Source: Pseudomonadota bacterium
GTDB lineage: Bacteria > Pseudomonadota > Alphaproteobacteria > Micropepsales > Micropepsaceae
NCBI GenBank assembly: GCA_021851325.1
Contig: JAJZDZ010000019.1
Span: 1 to 54,732, forward strand
DNA length: 54,732 nt
Direction: 5' to 3'
Shown: in pieces, positions 17,395-25,734 of the stretch
How the letters are laid out: every line of letters starts with the position of its first letter
Numbering within the stretch: position 1 is the stretch's first letter
Notes under the pieces: model-generated
Seen by the model: the letters and a program-made list of their open reading frames with translations, nothing else
Database searches by the model: none
What the model was told of the DNA's origin: nothing
Translations under genes and position numbers: made by a program

Positions 17395-17566
17395 ATCTGG
17401 CTTTGGCGATGGTCTGCTGGGGCACTCCCTATTTTTCGACATTGGCGATGGTTGGTACTGCTGAAGGTCGCTTTAAAGTGTCCCGTCGCGAAAGTGTTGA
17501 GCTCGAACCCGGCGTCAGGCTTGCTACTTGTCCTGTCACGGGGATGTGCGCAATCAGGACTAGACG

Positions 17567-18388
17567 CTAGTCACCACGAAATTTTGGCGGGCGCTTCTCC
17601 AGAAACGCGGTTACGCCTTCAGCATAATCGCTTGAACGAGATGACAGAAGGAATTGATCGCGATCCATGAAGCTGACGGCCGCGGCGCTCGCGTGGGCTG
17701 CGGCATTAATTGCCTCTTTGGTCATGCGTACCGGAATGGGAGGTAATACTGCAATTTTTTCCGCCCACCTTGCAGCAGTGCGGAGCGCTTCACCCTTGGG
17801 GCAAAGCTCATCTGCGAGGCCCCAACCAATACAGTCCTCTGCTGTGGCTGCTTCTCCGAAAAGCACGAATTGCTTGGCTCGGGAGGGACCTATTAACGCC
17901 TCGAGGCGAGGCAGAGTCCGCCAACTCATATTCATCCCGAGCGGCACTTCTGGCAGGCGAAGATAGGCGCCATCCGCCATGATTCGGAAGTCACAGGCCA
18001 CGACCAGTGCGCAGGCTCCTCCTATGCAGAATCCTTCAATTGCTGCAATTGTTACTGCCTCTATGTCCTCCCAGGCCTGGCAGAGATCGGGGCCAGCTGC
18101 AACCTGAGCGCGAAGCTCAAGCAAACTGGCGCCAGATGAGGCCCGTTGCCTCGAGCTCTTCAGGTCGGCTCCGGCAGAGAAAAAGTCATTTGCGCCGCAA
18201 AGGATGACCGCTCTGAGATCCGGACATCGCCTTAGCTTTACGGCAATCTCCGTTAATTCTGACATTAAAGTAGGGTCTAGGGCGTTTCGCTCTGCGGTAC
18301 GTGCCAGCTGAACCTTAGCGACGCCCGCGCTGCTGCTTACTTGCAGACGAGACCAGCCATGCCGGACGATGATGTCAAGGGTATCCAT
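17567..18388 (-). CDS. Crotonase-family enzyme 2
   Basis: This is an enoyl-CoA hydratase/isomerase-fold protein of about 273 residues. Oxyanion-hole segments are FFSAGADLKS and EGFCIGGACALVVACD. The first catalytic Glu position of enoyl-CoA hydratase is Ala (GGACA), but the second is kept in LRLPEVPLGM, so one acid/base remains, as in isomerases and some hydratases. ATG 18388 is preferred over an upstream TTG at 18400. The gene diverges from the class I aminotransferase, and the shared 114-bp region carries one copy of the 19-bp palindrome. It may therefore belong to the same regulon. Confidence 0.86.
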   Translation of the reverse strand: MDTLDIIVRHGWSRLQVSSSAGVAKVQLARTAERNALDPTLMSELTEIAVKLRRCPDLRAVILCGANDFFSAGADLKSSRQRASSGASLLELRAQVAAGPDLCQAWEDIEAVTIAAIEGFCIGGACALVVACDFRIMADGAYLRLPEVPLGMNMSWRTLPRLEALIGPSRAKQFVLFGEAATAEDCIGWGLADELCPKGEALRTAARWAEKIAVLPPIPVRMTKEAINAAAHASAAAVSFMDRDQFLLSSRSSDYAEGVTAFLEKRPPKFRGD

Positions 18389-18448
18389 ATCAGGTCTCAA
18401 AACGCAGTGAGCGAAATCCGTCCGTTCCGGATTTCTCTTGCGTCTCCA

Positions 18449-18467
18449 ATATGAACATTGATTACAT
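18449..18467. promoter_or_regulatory. 19-bp operator copy O8
   Basis: ATATGAACattGATTACAT has a left half identical to the commonest half-site and a right half with one deviation. It lies between crotonase 2 (minus, start 61 bp away) and the class I aminotransferase (plus, start 35 bp away), so it could control both. Confidence 0.6.
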
Positions 18468-18502
18468 ATGCCGGCATGGAAGGCAAGATATCGAGGTCGA
18501 CA

Positions 18503-19729
18503 ATGGGTAACCCAAGTACGGCGACGGGATTTGGACCCGGGCCAGGATGGCCGCTCGAGCCCCGTGTCGCAGTAAAAAATCTACCGGGCTCAAAGATCCG
18601 CGAGGTTGCCAATGCCGGATTTGGCCGGACTGATGTCCTGCGCTTCTGGTTCGGAGAGAGTGATGAACCAACTCCAGGGTTCATCAAGGACGCGGCAGTT
18701 GCGGCTTTGGCGCGCGATGAGGTGTTCTATACGCATAATAATGGTCGTGAAGATCTGAGGCTGGAGTTATCGGCCTATCTGTCGACGCTTCATGGCCAAC
18801 AGATAGAGCCGAAGCGGATTTCTGTCACGAGCTCCGGGGTGTCGGCCCTCATGATGGCAGCCCAAGCTATTGTCTCTCCCGGCGATCGTGTTGTTGTTGT
18901 TACCCCCCTCTGGCCCAATGTGGCAGAGATTCCGGTCATTCTCGGTGCGGAAGTAGTACGGGTCGGCCTCCGGCCAACGCCACGCGCCTGGAAGGTGGAT
19001 CTTGAGGAGCTTTTGGCGGCGGTTACGCCCAAAACCCGGTTGCTGGTCATTAATTCGCCGTCCAACCCCACGGGTTGGATACTCAGCCGCGATGAACAGG
19101 AGGTAATACTCGCACATGCAAGGAAGCTCGGGGTATGGATACTCGCTGATGACGTGTATGAGCGCCTGGTTTATCGGCCCGGGATTAACTGCGCGCCGTC
19201 ATTTCTTGAGATTTGCGGACCTGAAGATCGCGTGATTGGCGCCAACAGTTTCTCCAAATCATGGCTGATGACGGGCTGGCGGCTGGGCTGGCTGGTCACA
19301 CCTAAAGAGCTCGAAGTCGATATCGGCAAGTTGATTGAATTCAACACTTCCTGTGCGCCGGGGTTCATCCAGTCCGCAGCGCTTGCTGCGCTGCGTCATG
19401 GCGAGGGATTTGTTCAATCCCTGAGAGAAGATCTCCACCACAAGCGTGACCGACTGCTTACGAGTTTGAAATCTATTCCTGGAGTGGAGGCCCCCACTCC
19501 ACATGGCGGCATGTACGTGTTCTTTCGAATGATGGGACAAAATGATTCTGTTCAGCTTGCCAAGCGTCTGGTTTCAGAGGCTCGGCTCGGACTTGCTCCA
19601 GGGGTAGCATTTGGCCCCGAAGGTGAAGGCTGGATGCGCTGGTGCTTTGCGGCAAAGCAAGCCGGTCTTGATGAAGCCGTGGAGCGCCTTCATTCATGGG
19701 CTAAGCAGAATCAATCAACAGGAGTTTGA
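18503..19729 (+). CDS. Class I/II PLP aminotransferase
   Basis: This is a fold-type I aminotransferase of about 408 residues resembling aspartate/aromatic aminotransferases. The motifs are NSPSNPTGW, the pyridine-contacting ADDVYE, and NSFSKSWLMTGWRLGW with the PLP lysine at about residue 252. I choose ATG 18503 because GAGG lies seven bases upstream. The longest frame starts at TTG 18458, inside the operator copy, and adds no conserved sequence. The stop overlaps the AGGAG-led DUF1330 gene region, so the two are coupled. It probably moves amino groups from amino acids released by the peptidases encoded downstream. Confidence 0.9.
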   Translation: MGNPSTATGFGPGPGWPLEPRVAVKNLPGSKIREVANAGFGRTDVLRFWFGESDEPTPGFIKDAAVAALARDEVFYTHNNGREDLRLELSAYLSTLHGQQIEPKRISVTSSGVSALMMAAQAIVSPGDRVVVVTPLWPNVAEIPVILGAEVVRVGLRPTPRAWKVDLEELLAAVTPKTRLLVINSPSNPTGWILSRDEQEVILAHARKLGVWILADDVYERLVYRPGINCAPSFLEICGPEDRVIGANSFSKSWLMTGWRLGWLVTPKELEVDIGKLIEFNTSCAPGFIQSAALAALRHGEGFVQSLREDLHHKRDRLLTSLKSIPGVEAPTPHGGMYVFFRMMGQNDSVQLAKRLVSEARLGLAPGVAFGPEGEGWMRWCFAAKQAGLDEAVERLHSWAKQNQSTGV

Positions 19730-19731
19730 TG

Positions 19732-20019
19732 ATGCCAAAGGGATACATCATTGCGCGTGTGTCGATAGAGGATGAAGGCGCCTACAAGACCTATGCAGAG
19801 CTCGCGCGAATAGCCATGCAGAAATATGGCGCGCGGATTCTGGCGAGAGGTGGGCGGTATGAAGCACTGGAAGGCAGCGCGCGTCCCCGCAATGTCATAC
19901 TCGAGTTTGATACATTTGAGGCTGCGCTAACCTACTGGAAGTCAAATGAATACCAGGATGCGCGCAAGCATCGTATCGGCGCTGCGGAGATAGAGCTGTG
20001 CGCGGTCGAGGGGGTATGA
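19732..20019 (+). CDS. DUF1330 domain protein
   Basis: This small protein (about 95 residues) of the DUF1330 family has a ferredoxin-like dimeric alpha-beta barrel fold. Features seen are KGYIIARVSIEDEGAYKTYAELA, the GGRYEALEGSARPRNVILEFDTFEAALTYW core, and SNEYQDARKHRIGAAE, all standard for the family. The biochemical role is not established. AGGAG lies seven bases before ATG 19732; another ATG at 19729 overlaps the aminotransferase stop. Pairing with an aminotransferase suggests an accessory step in the same pathway. Confidence 0.88.
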   Translation: MPKGYIIARVSIEDEGAYKTYAELARIAMQKYGARILARGGRYEALEGSARPRNVILEFDTFEAALTYWKSNEYQDARKHRIGAAEIELCAVEGV

Positions 20020-20396
20020 GGGAGGTTTTGGATCTGCGCCGATATCGACAGGCGAGTGGGAGCCTAGGCATTCGGCGCCGGCGAATCGGTGTGTCGTAGG
20101 TCAGGTTACCTTTTGTCGTTCCTGACCTGTGCGACGTGGAGGAAATGTGATGACGGCGGGACTTCGACGGGAGTTGTAAAACTTACGAGTGTGGAGCGGC
20201 TCGCTTCCACGAGGGCCGCTGGAGGGGGGGCACAAATGCCACGGCAGATTTCGTCTGGCAAAGGATGAGGTGTACCGCCAACCGTTTCCTCCTGGACCAA
20301 ACATGTGCCGTGCAGAACCTGCTTGAATTCTGAACTCAGCCATCCGTCGGGCTCCAGCCCGACACATGCCCCTGGGGCCTTTCTCCTGGTGATGCG

Positions 20397-20415
20397 ATAT
20401 GATCAACGTTTACAT
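20397..20415. promoter_or_regulatory. 19-bp operator copy O1
   Basis: ATATGATCaacGTTTACAT has 8-bp halves and a 3-bp spacer. Together with O2 (46 bp centre to centre) it forms an 18-bp inverted repeat with 17 of 18 bases matching, upstream of the serine hydrolase. Confidence 0.6.
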
Positions 20416-20442
20416 TGACATGTTGGGACGGGCAGGGCTTTG

Positions 20443-20461
20443 ATGTGAACGTTGATCATAT
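20443..20461. promoter_or_regulatory. 19-bp operator copy O2
   Basis: ATGTGAACgttGATCATAT is the mirror image of O1 and ends 23 bp before the serine hydrolase start codon, a position suited to repression. Confidence 0.65.
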
Positions 20462-20484
20462 TGGCGAGTGAGGGTTAGAAGCAT

Positions 20485-21906
20485 ATGGCCGGACTTAGCA
20501 AGAAAATGGCGGGCTTTGCGCAAGGAGTTCTTCCGGTAAATCCGGTCGAGGGCGAGCATGTTCGTTGGTCCGTGGAGGATCGTCTGGCACACTATAACTG
20601 CCCGGGGGTGTCTGTTTGTGTAATAGAAAACGGCGACATTGCCGACGCGGCCGGCTTCGGAGTAGTTACGCCGAATGGACGAACGGTCGATGCCGACACA
20701 ATCTTTGCCGGTGCCTCTATCAGCAAGCCGGTGACGGCCATACTGGCACTGCAACTGGTTGAGCAGGGCAGGCTGTCTTTGGATGCACCTGTTAATGAGT
20801 ATCTCAAGTCTTGGAAACTACCGGAAAATGCGTTCACCCGGGAAGTTCCGGTAACTCTCCGTCACCTCCTCAGCCACCGTGCGGGTACGACCGTCCATGG
20901 TTTTGGAGCATATCCGCGGGATAGGCAGGTTCCCACCCTGCTCGATGTTCTAAATGGAACACCGCCTTCTCCAACCCCTGCAGTGGTGGTTGACAAGCTT
21001 CCTGGCATCTCTGTCCGTTACTCTGGAGGCGGAACCCAGCTGGTACAGCTGCTTCTTGAAGAAGCCACAGGACTTAACTTTGCGGACCTCGCAGCGCAAA
21101 GAGTATTTGAACCTCTTGGCATGCGTCGGACGACCTTCCGGCAACCACTGCCTTCGGAACTAGAGCCATATGCCGCGATTGGTCACCACGCCGACGGGCG
21201 CCAGGTTAATGGCCGCTTCACCTTTACGCCACAGCTTGCTGCGGGCGGTATCTATACCTCGGGGCCCGACTACGCTCGGTTCATGATCGAGTGCCGCAAT
21301 GCCTGGCTTGGCAAGCGCAATGTGCTTATCGGTCAGGCGATGGCGCGGGAGATGATGTCGGGTCAAGGCGGGGGCCAGTTTGGTCTCGGATGGGAAATAT
21401 TCGGACGTGGCGCAGATACGCGCTTTGCTCATGGCGGATCGAATGAAGGTTACCAGTGTAATACCCTGTGTAACTTGGAAAAAGGATGGGGAGGTGTTGT
21501 TCTCACCAATAGTCTGAGCGGCATCATCCTCTACTATGAGCTCTTGAACGGACTTGCAGATGCATATGGCTGGCAGGGTTATATGAGGCCGCCACGTAAA
21601 GTGCGAAAGCTTGGTCCGGAAGAACAGGCAAAGTATGTTGGACGGTATAAGATCGTTAGCGGGCTTGAAGCGCCATATCTGGACGTCTGGATTCAGGATG
21701 GCCAACTCTACAGTCGTGTCGAAGGGCTGATACTGCCGGCAAGACCCGTCTACATGGACGTAAGTGGTCGCTTCTTTACCCAACAGACCCCGGGAGAGAC
21801 CAAATTCATTCATGATGATACGGGTAAGGCTATTGGGCTGATTGCCTACGCACAGGGTGATATTGAGGTATTTCGTGCGGAACGCTCCGGTGATCCTGGG
21901 GCTTGA
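20485..21906 (+). CDS. Serine hydrolase, beta-lactamase/D-aminopeptidase (S12) fold
   Basis: This 473-residue penicillin-binding-protein-like hydrolase belongs to a group that includes D-aminopeptidases, DD-peptidases and esterases. The SxxK motif is Ser78-Ile-Ser-Lys81 (GASISKPVTA). The second motif is Tyr179-Ser-Gly, where Asn is usual at the third place (YxN). The third motif region is AHGGSNEGY, of the HGG type found in esterase and D-aminopeptidase members in place of KTG. No signal peptide is seen, so it is probably cytoplasmic and not a secreted beta-lactamase. A C-terminal domain of about 100 residues follows. Operators O1/O2 lie directly upstream and an SDR follows 113 bp later. A role in cleaving D- or beta-amino acid amide or ester bonds is inferred from the neighbours. 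Confidence 0.85.
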   Translation: MAGLSKKMAGFAQGVLPVNPVEGEHVRWSVEDRLAHYNCPGVSVCVIENGDIADAAGFGVVTPNGRTVDADTIFAGASISKPVTAILALQLVEQGRLSLDAPVNEYLKSWKLPENAFTREVPVTLRHLLSHRAGTTVHGFGAYPRDRQVPTLLDVLNGTPPSPTPAVVVDKLPGISVRYSGGGTQLVQLLLEEATGLNFADLAAQRVFEPLGMRRTTFRQPLPSELEPYAAIGHHADGRQVNGRFTFTPQLAAGGIYTSGPDYARFMIECRNAWLGKRNVLIGQAMAREMMSGQGGGQFGLGWEIFGRGADTRFAHGGSNEGYQCNTLCNLEKGWGGVVLTNSLSGIILYYELLNGLADAYGWQGYMRPPRKVRKLGPEEQAKYVGRYKIVSGLEAPYLDVWIQDGQLYSRVEGLILPARPVYMDVSGRFFTQQTPGETKFIHDDTGKAIGLIAYAQGDIEVFRAERSGDPGA

Positions 21907-22019
21907 GCTACCCAGCGAGCCGATACGCCAAGCTTTTCCCAACGCCTGCTCCGGCTTTAATGCGGTGAACGCACAGGGGCTGGTGCAACAAATGTCTCAA
22001 TGTCGGGGGTGCGAACTCT

Positions 22020-22748
22020 ATGCATACGCTGAAAGGTAGGGTTGCTCTTGTTACTGCAGCAGGGCAGGGAATTGGGCGTGCGATAGCTGACCGGCTCGCA
22101 ACGGATGGGGCCCATGTCGTGGCCTGCGATCGCAGCGCTGCATCCTTGTCCGGCTTAGGGAATGTTGAGCCCTATGTCCTAGACGTCACTGATGAACCTG
22201 CTGTCAGAGCTGCCGCTGACAAGTTCAGAGACGTCGACATACTGATAAATGGAGTTGGATATGTACATTCGGGTACGATACTTGAATGTAGCACGTCTGA
22301 TTGGCAGACCTCGTTTAGGACAAACGTCGATTCTATGTATTATACAATCAGATCATTTATTCCTCGCATGCTCACTCGACAATTTGGCGTCATAGTCAAT
22401 ATTTCTTCGGTCGCTAGTTCAATAAAGGGTGTCGCGAACAGATTTGCCTATGGAGCAACAAAGGCCGCAGTGATTGGGTTAACCAAATCTGTGGCGGCGG
22501 ACTTTGTCGGACAAGGTATCCGTTGCAACGCAATATGCCCTGGTACGGTGGAATCACCGTCGCTGGAGGAGCGTCTGCGTGCCACCGGCGATTACGAGGG
22601 GGCATTAAAGGCTTTCAGGGCGCGCCAACCTATGGGACGCCTGGGGCGGCCGGAAGAAGTTGCCGCGCTCGCGGCGTATCTGGCGAGTGATGACGGAGCA
22701 TTCACGACGGGGCAGGCCTATGTCATCGACGGAGGATGGACCAATTGA
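22020..22748 (+). CDS. Short-chain dehydrogenase/reductase 2 (BDH2/DHRS6-like)
   Basis: This 242-residue SDR has the cofactor motif TAAGQGIG (12-19), the catalytic Tyr144 and Lys148 (YGATK), and the stretch [49 protein letters not shown](E)SPSLEER. That stretch is characteristic of the BDH2/DHRS6 subfamily, which includes bacterial 2-keto-3-deoxy-sugar-acid dehydrogenases. It probably oxidises a hydroxy acid with NAD. It follows the serine hydrolase on the same strand and may be read from the same promoter. A small hydroxy acid from the degraded compound would be a suitable substrate. Confidence 0.88.
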   Translation: [242 protein letters not shown]

Positions 22749-23063
22749 ACATAAAGGGCAGCGGACCAGAAGACGTGATGTTACTTCAATATTGTTCCCC
22801 GCGGTTGGAAGACGTTTCCGACAGCCGCGCCCACTCTGGTCAATTAGGATAGATGTTTTGGCGGCCCCGCCTCTCTCCCATCTGTGGTTTGGATCCAGAT
22901 AAAAGTAGGGGGAAGATGAAATGCCAGACTTTCTGTGAAAGGTGGTGCTCCTGGGGTGTGCTGCCGTGACATGTCGGTCACAATGGCGCCAGAAATCCGC
23001 CTCGTTCGCCAGCGGCAAGGATTTAACAATGAGCTGACCACTTTCGGTGTGCGCAGATTAGGA

Positions 23064-23092
23064 TTGACAGGGCGGGTGGACCGACCAAGAAT
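23064..23092 (+). promoter_or_regulatory. Candidate promoter of the pepN-amidase operon
   Basis: The -35 hexamer TTGACA (23064-23069) is a full consensus match. A 17-bp spacer leads to AAGAAT (23087-23092), which runs into operator O3 (23091-23109). Binding there would block polymerase. Confidence 0.5.
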
Positions 23093-23109
23093 ATAAACGT
23101 CGTTTATAT
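23091..23109. promoter_or_regulatory. 19-bp operator copy O3 (perfect palindrome)
   Basis: ATATAAACgtcGTTTATAT is a perfect palindrome around a 3-bp spacer and ends 12 bp before the PepN start codon. It is the clearest copy of the shared site. Confidence 0.7.
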
Positions 23110-23121
23110 GTCAGGGTCTGG

Positions 23122-25734
23122 ATGACTGAGGTTCGCTTTACCGAGGCAAAGGATTACCGGCCGCCTGACTTCGATGTCGACACGATCGATCTTGAATTTG
23201 ATCTCTCTGCGGAGCGAACTGTTGTTCGCAACGCGATGCATTTGCGCAAGGTGGGAGCTGCCAGCCATATTGTTTTGAACGGGGTGGGGCTGGAGCTCTT
23301 ACATCTGGAGTTAAACGGACGGGCTTTGGGCGAGCAAAGTTATCAACTGTCCCCAGGCCATTTGCAGATCGCGGACTGCCCGGACGAATTCGATCTTACG
23401 ATCGTTACCGCCTGTACACCGCAGTCCAACACCTCGTCACGCGGCCTGTTCCTAGTAGGTAATACTCTTGCTACACAGTGCGAAGCCGAAGGCTTTCGCA
23501 AGATAACCTACTTCCTGGATCGGCCCGATGTTCTTGCACGCTACACGGTAAGGCTCGAGGCAGATGAGAAGAGATATCCACTGCTACTGTCCAATGGCAA
23601 TCTGACGGGCGCCGGTAAACTTGGTGGCGGACGGCATTGGGTTCGCTGGAGTGATCCCTACCCCAAGCCCTGCTACATTTTCGCAGTAATTGGCGGAGAT
23701 CTGGACTGCTTAAGCGATCGATTTATTACTCGAAGTGGGAAAAACGTTACGCTGAATTTCTATAGCGACACTGGATTTCCCGAGCGTTGCCGAAATGCCA
23801 TGGACGCTTTGAAGCGATCGCTCTCTTGGGATGAAAAGACATTCGATCTCGAGTATGATCTTGATACCTACAATGTTGTTGCCCTGACCGGCTACGGTGG
23901 GGCAATGGAAAACAAAGGGTTAAATTTATTTGATACCAGCGGCGTTCTTTCCGATGCTGATATCGCTACGGATGAAGAAGCCCTCACCATCACGCGTATT
24001 ATCGCACATGAGCAATTCCACAATTGGACTGGTAACCGGGTAACGTGCCGGGACTGGTTCCAGCTTTGCCTTAAAGAGGGGCTTACCCGCTTTCGCGATC
24101 AACGCTTTACGGAAGACATTACGGGTGGAAGGTTTCGAATCGACGAGATTCGGGCCCTGATGCGCAACCAGTTTCCCGAGGATGATGGCCCCGCTGCGCA
24201 TCCTGTGCAGCCGCCCCGCTATTCCACAATAGAAAACTTTTATACCAACACGGTATACGACAAGGGTGCTGAACTTGTTCGCATGCTCGAAACTTTGCTT
24301 GGGCAGCGTGGATTCAGCAGTGGCTTTGCTCGTTACATCCAGGAAAACGATGGCAAGGCGGCGACAATAGATGACTTTCTCACCGCTATGGAAAAGGCCA
24401 GTGGCCGGGATTTAGCGCAGTTTCGGCTCTGGTACAGCCAGTCAGGCCGACCGAGGCTTAAGGTGCGGGCCTCATATGAGATGGACACCCAGAAGCTGCA
24501 TCTTGATCTCGAGCAAAGCGGCAACGCGTCAGCTTTGCCGCTCCACATTCCTCTGCGCATCGGGCTTATCGACAGAAACGGCGATGCACTCACCTTTCGG
24601 GTGGGAAATGAAGAAGCTCGGGAGGAAGCTGTTCTGGAGTTGCGATCCGAAGGGCAGTCCATAACTCTCGAAAGTGTACAAGCGCCACCGCTTGTCTCGA
24701 TATTGAGGGGATTTTCTGCACCCGTCAGCCTCGATTTTCCGATGCCCTACGAAGATCGGGTCGGTCTGCTGCTACATGACCGTGATCCATATGTGCGGTG
24801 GGAAAACGCCCAAAGTCTGTTCGTTGAGGAAACAAGACGTCTGGCGGCATGTGTGAGGACTGGCCAACCGTTACGTGTAACTGACGTGGTTTTGGAGGGG
24901 ATTGCGCCATTATTTAGATGGAACGACGATCCATGGCTTCTGTCAGAGCTTCTCCTGTTGCCTGATGAACCCAGGTTGAGTGATGGGTTAGCAACTGTAC
25001 CCCTCGATAGTCATATGCAGGCACGCGCAGTCTTACAAAAGACATTGGCACAGCGGTACGAAGTGGAATGGCGGCGTAAGCTAAATCAGGAACTTAGGCC
25101 AGATGAAGCGTTTCCGGATATGATCGCGACCGGAGAACGCCGGCTGACTCTCCTTGCCCTGGAGTATCTCATGAGCTTGGGGCAGGGCGCAGACGCCGAA
25201 CTCTGCGCACAATGGGCTATAAATGCTGGGAACATGACATTGGCGCAAGGAGCTTTGACTATCCTCGCCAACTATGACGTTCCACAGCGGCAGGAAGCTC
25301 TAGAGAGATTCTATGACCGTTGGCGCAATCATCCGACGGTTATAAACAAGTGGTTTATGGTGCAGGCCCTGAGCCGAATGCCTGGTGCCGTCGATCATAT
25401 TATCGCACTAGAGTCGCATCCGGCATTCGACAGATTCAATGTGGCCCGCGCGATGGCCTATTATGGGAGCTTTTGCCGACAGAATCGCGTGGCCTTCCAC
25501 GACCCAAGCGGCAAAGGTTATGAGTTTTTGGCGAGCCGTCTTATCGATGCAGATCGCATGGGACGGGCAAGCGGCCGGTGGCTGATCGCACAAATCACGC
25601 AGTGGAAACGATATGATGCCGAGCGGCAGCGCCTCATGCGCGGAGCGCTACAGCGCATCCTTGAGACCGATAACATCTCAAATGGCTTGCGCGATCTAGT
25701 AAGTCAAACTCTTGGCGACGGAGAAAAATCCTGA
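23122..25734 (+). CDS. pepN: Aminopeptidase N, M1 family
   Basis: This is an 870-residue zinc aminopeptidase that removes N-terminal residues from peptides in the cytoplasm. The zinc motif is HEQFH at 296-300, with the distal Glu in LKEGLT. The substrate-binding exopeptidase motif GAMEN lies near 260-264. The block HNWTGNRVTCRDWFQLCLKEGLT is the signature of the E. coli PepN subgroup, and the length matches it (870). Signal peptide is absent. It overlaps the amidase gene by one base (TGATG at 25732-25736) and is preceded by O3. Its placement in an inducible island suggests a specialised second PepN beside a housekeeping copy elsewhere, which is an inference. Confidence 0.93.
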   Translation: MTEVRFTEAKDYRPPDFDVDTIDLEFDLSAERTVVRNAMHLRKVGAASHIVLNGVGLELLHLELNGRALGEQSYQLSPGHLQIADCPDEFDLTIVTACTPQSNTSSRGLFLVGNTLATQCEAEGFRKITYFLDRPDVLARYTVRLEADEKRYPLLLSNGNLTGAGKLGGGRHWVRWSDPYPKPCYIFAVIGGDLDCLSDRFITRSGKNVTLNFYSDTGFPERCRNAMDALKRSLSWDEKTFDLEYDLDTYNVVALTGYGGAMENKGLNLFDTSGVLSDADIATDEEALTITRIIAHEQFHNWTGNRVTCRDWFQLCLKEGLTRFRDQRFTEDITGGRFRIDEIRALMRNQFPEDDGPAAHPVQPPRYSTIENFYTNTVYDKGAELVRMLETLLGQRGFSSGFARYIQENDGKAATIDDFLTAMEKASGRDLAQFRLWYSQSGRPRLKVRASYEMDTQKLHLDLEQSGNASALPLHIPLRIGLIDRNGDALTFRVGNEEAREEAVLELRSEGQSITLESVQAPPLVSILRGFSAPVSLDFPMPYEDRVGLLLHDRDPYVRWENAQSLFVEETRRLAACVRTGQPLRVTDVVLEGIAPLFRWNDDPWLLSELLLLPDEPRLSDGLATVPLDSHMQARAVLQKTLAQRYEVEWRRKLNQELRPDEAFPDMIATGERRLTLLALEYLMSLGQGADAELCAQWAINAGNMTLAQGALTILANYDVPQRQEALERFYDRWRNHPTVINKWFMVQALSRMPGAVDHIIALESHPAFDRFNVARAMAYYGSFCRQNRVAFHDPSGKGYEFLASRLIDADRMGRASGRWLIAQITQWKRYDAERQRLMRGALQRILETDNISNGLRDLVSQTLGDGEKS

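Larger units (their letters stand above)
20020..20484. other. Intergenic region with two hairpins and two operator copies
   Basis: This is a 465-bp gap before the serine hydrolase. The first hairpin has AGGTCAGG (20098-20105) pairing with CCTGACCT (20121-20128), with a further GTCG/CGAC extension. The second has GTCGGGCT (20346-20353) pairing with AGCCCGAC (20356-20363) around a two-base loop. Operator copies O1 and O2 close the region. A 64-codon minus-strand frame at 20106-20300 has no recognisable relatives and I do not call it a gene. The first hairpin may end the DUF1330 transcript, although no T-run follows it. Confidence 0.5.
22749..23121. other. Intergenic region holding the pepN promoter
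   Basis: This 373-bp gap contains no supported gene. Near its right end are TTGACA (23064-23069), a candidate -10 AAGAAT (23087-23092) at 17 bp spacing, and operator copy O3. I saw nothing recognisable in the rest. Confidence 0.5.

Noticed and set aside
20106..20300. Small minus-strand frame of 64 codons in the intergenic region
   Set aside because: It starts at ATG, but no relatives are recognisable and it covers one of the hairpins.
20485..21906. MlrB of the microcystin pathway, or a secreted class C beta-lactamase
   Set aside because: There is no mlrA/mlrC nearby, no signal peptide, and the YxN and KTG motifs are changed.
21160..21942. 260-codon open frame on the minus strand
   Set aside because: It is opposite the serine hydrolase, whose motifs are clear; the shadow protein has no domain.
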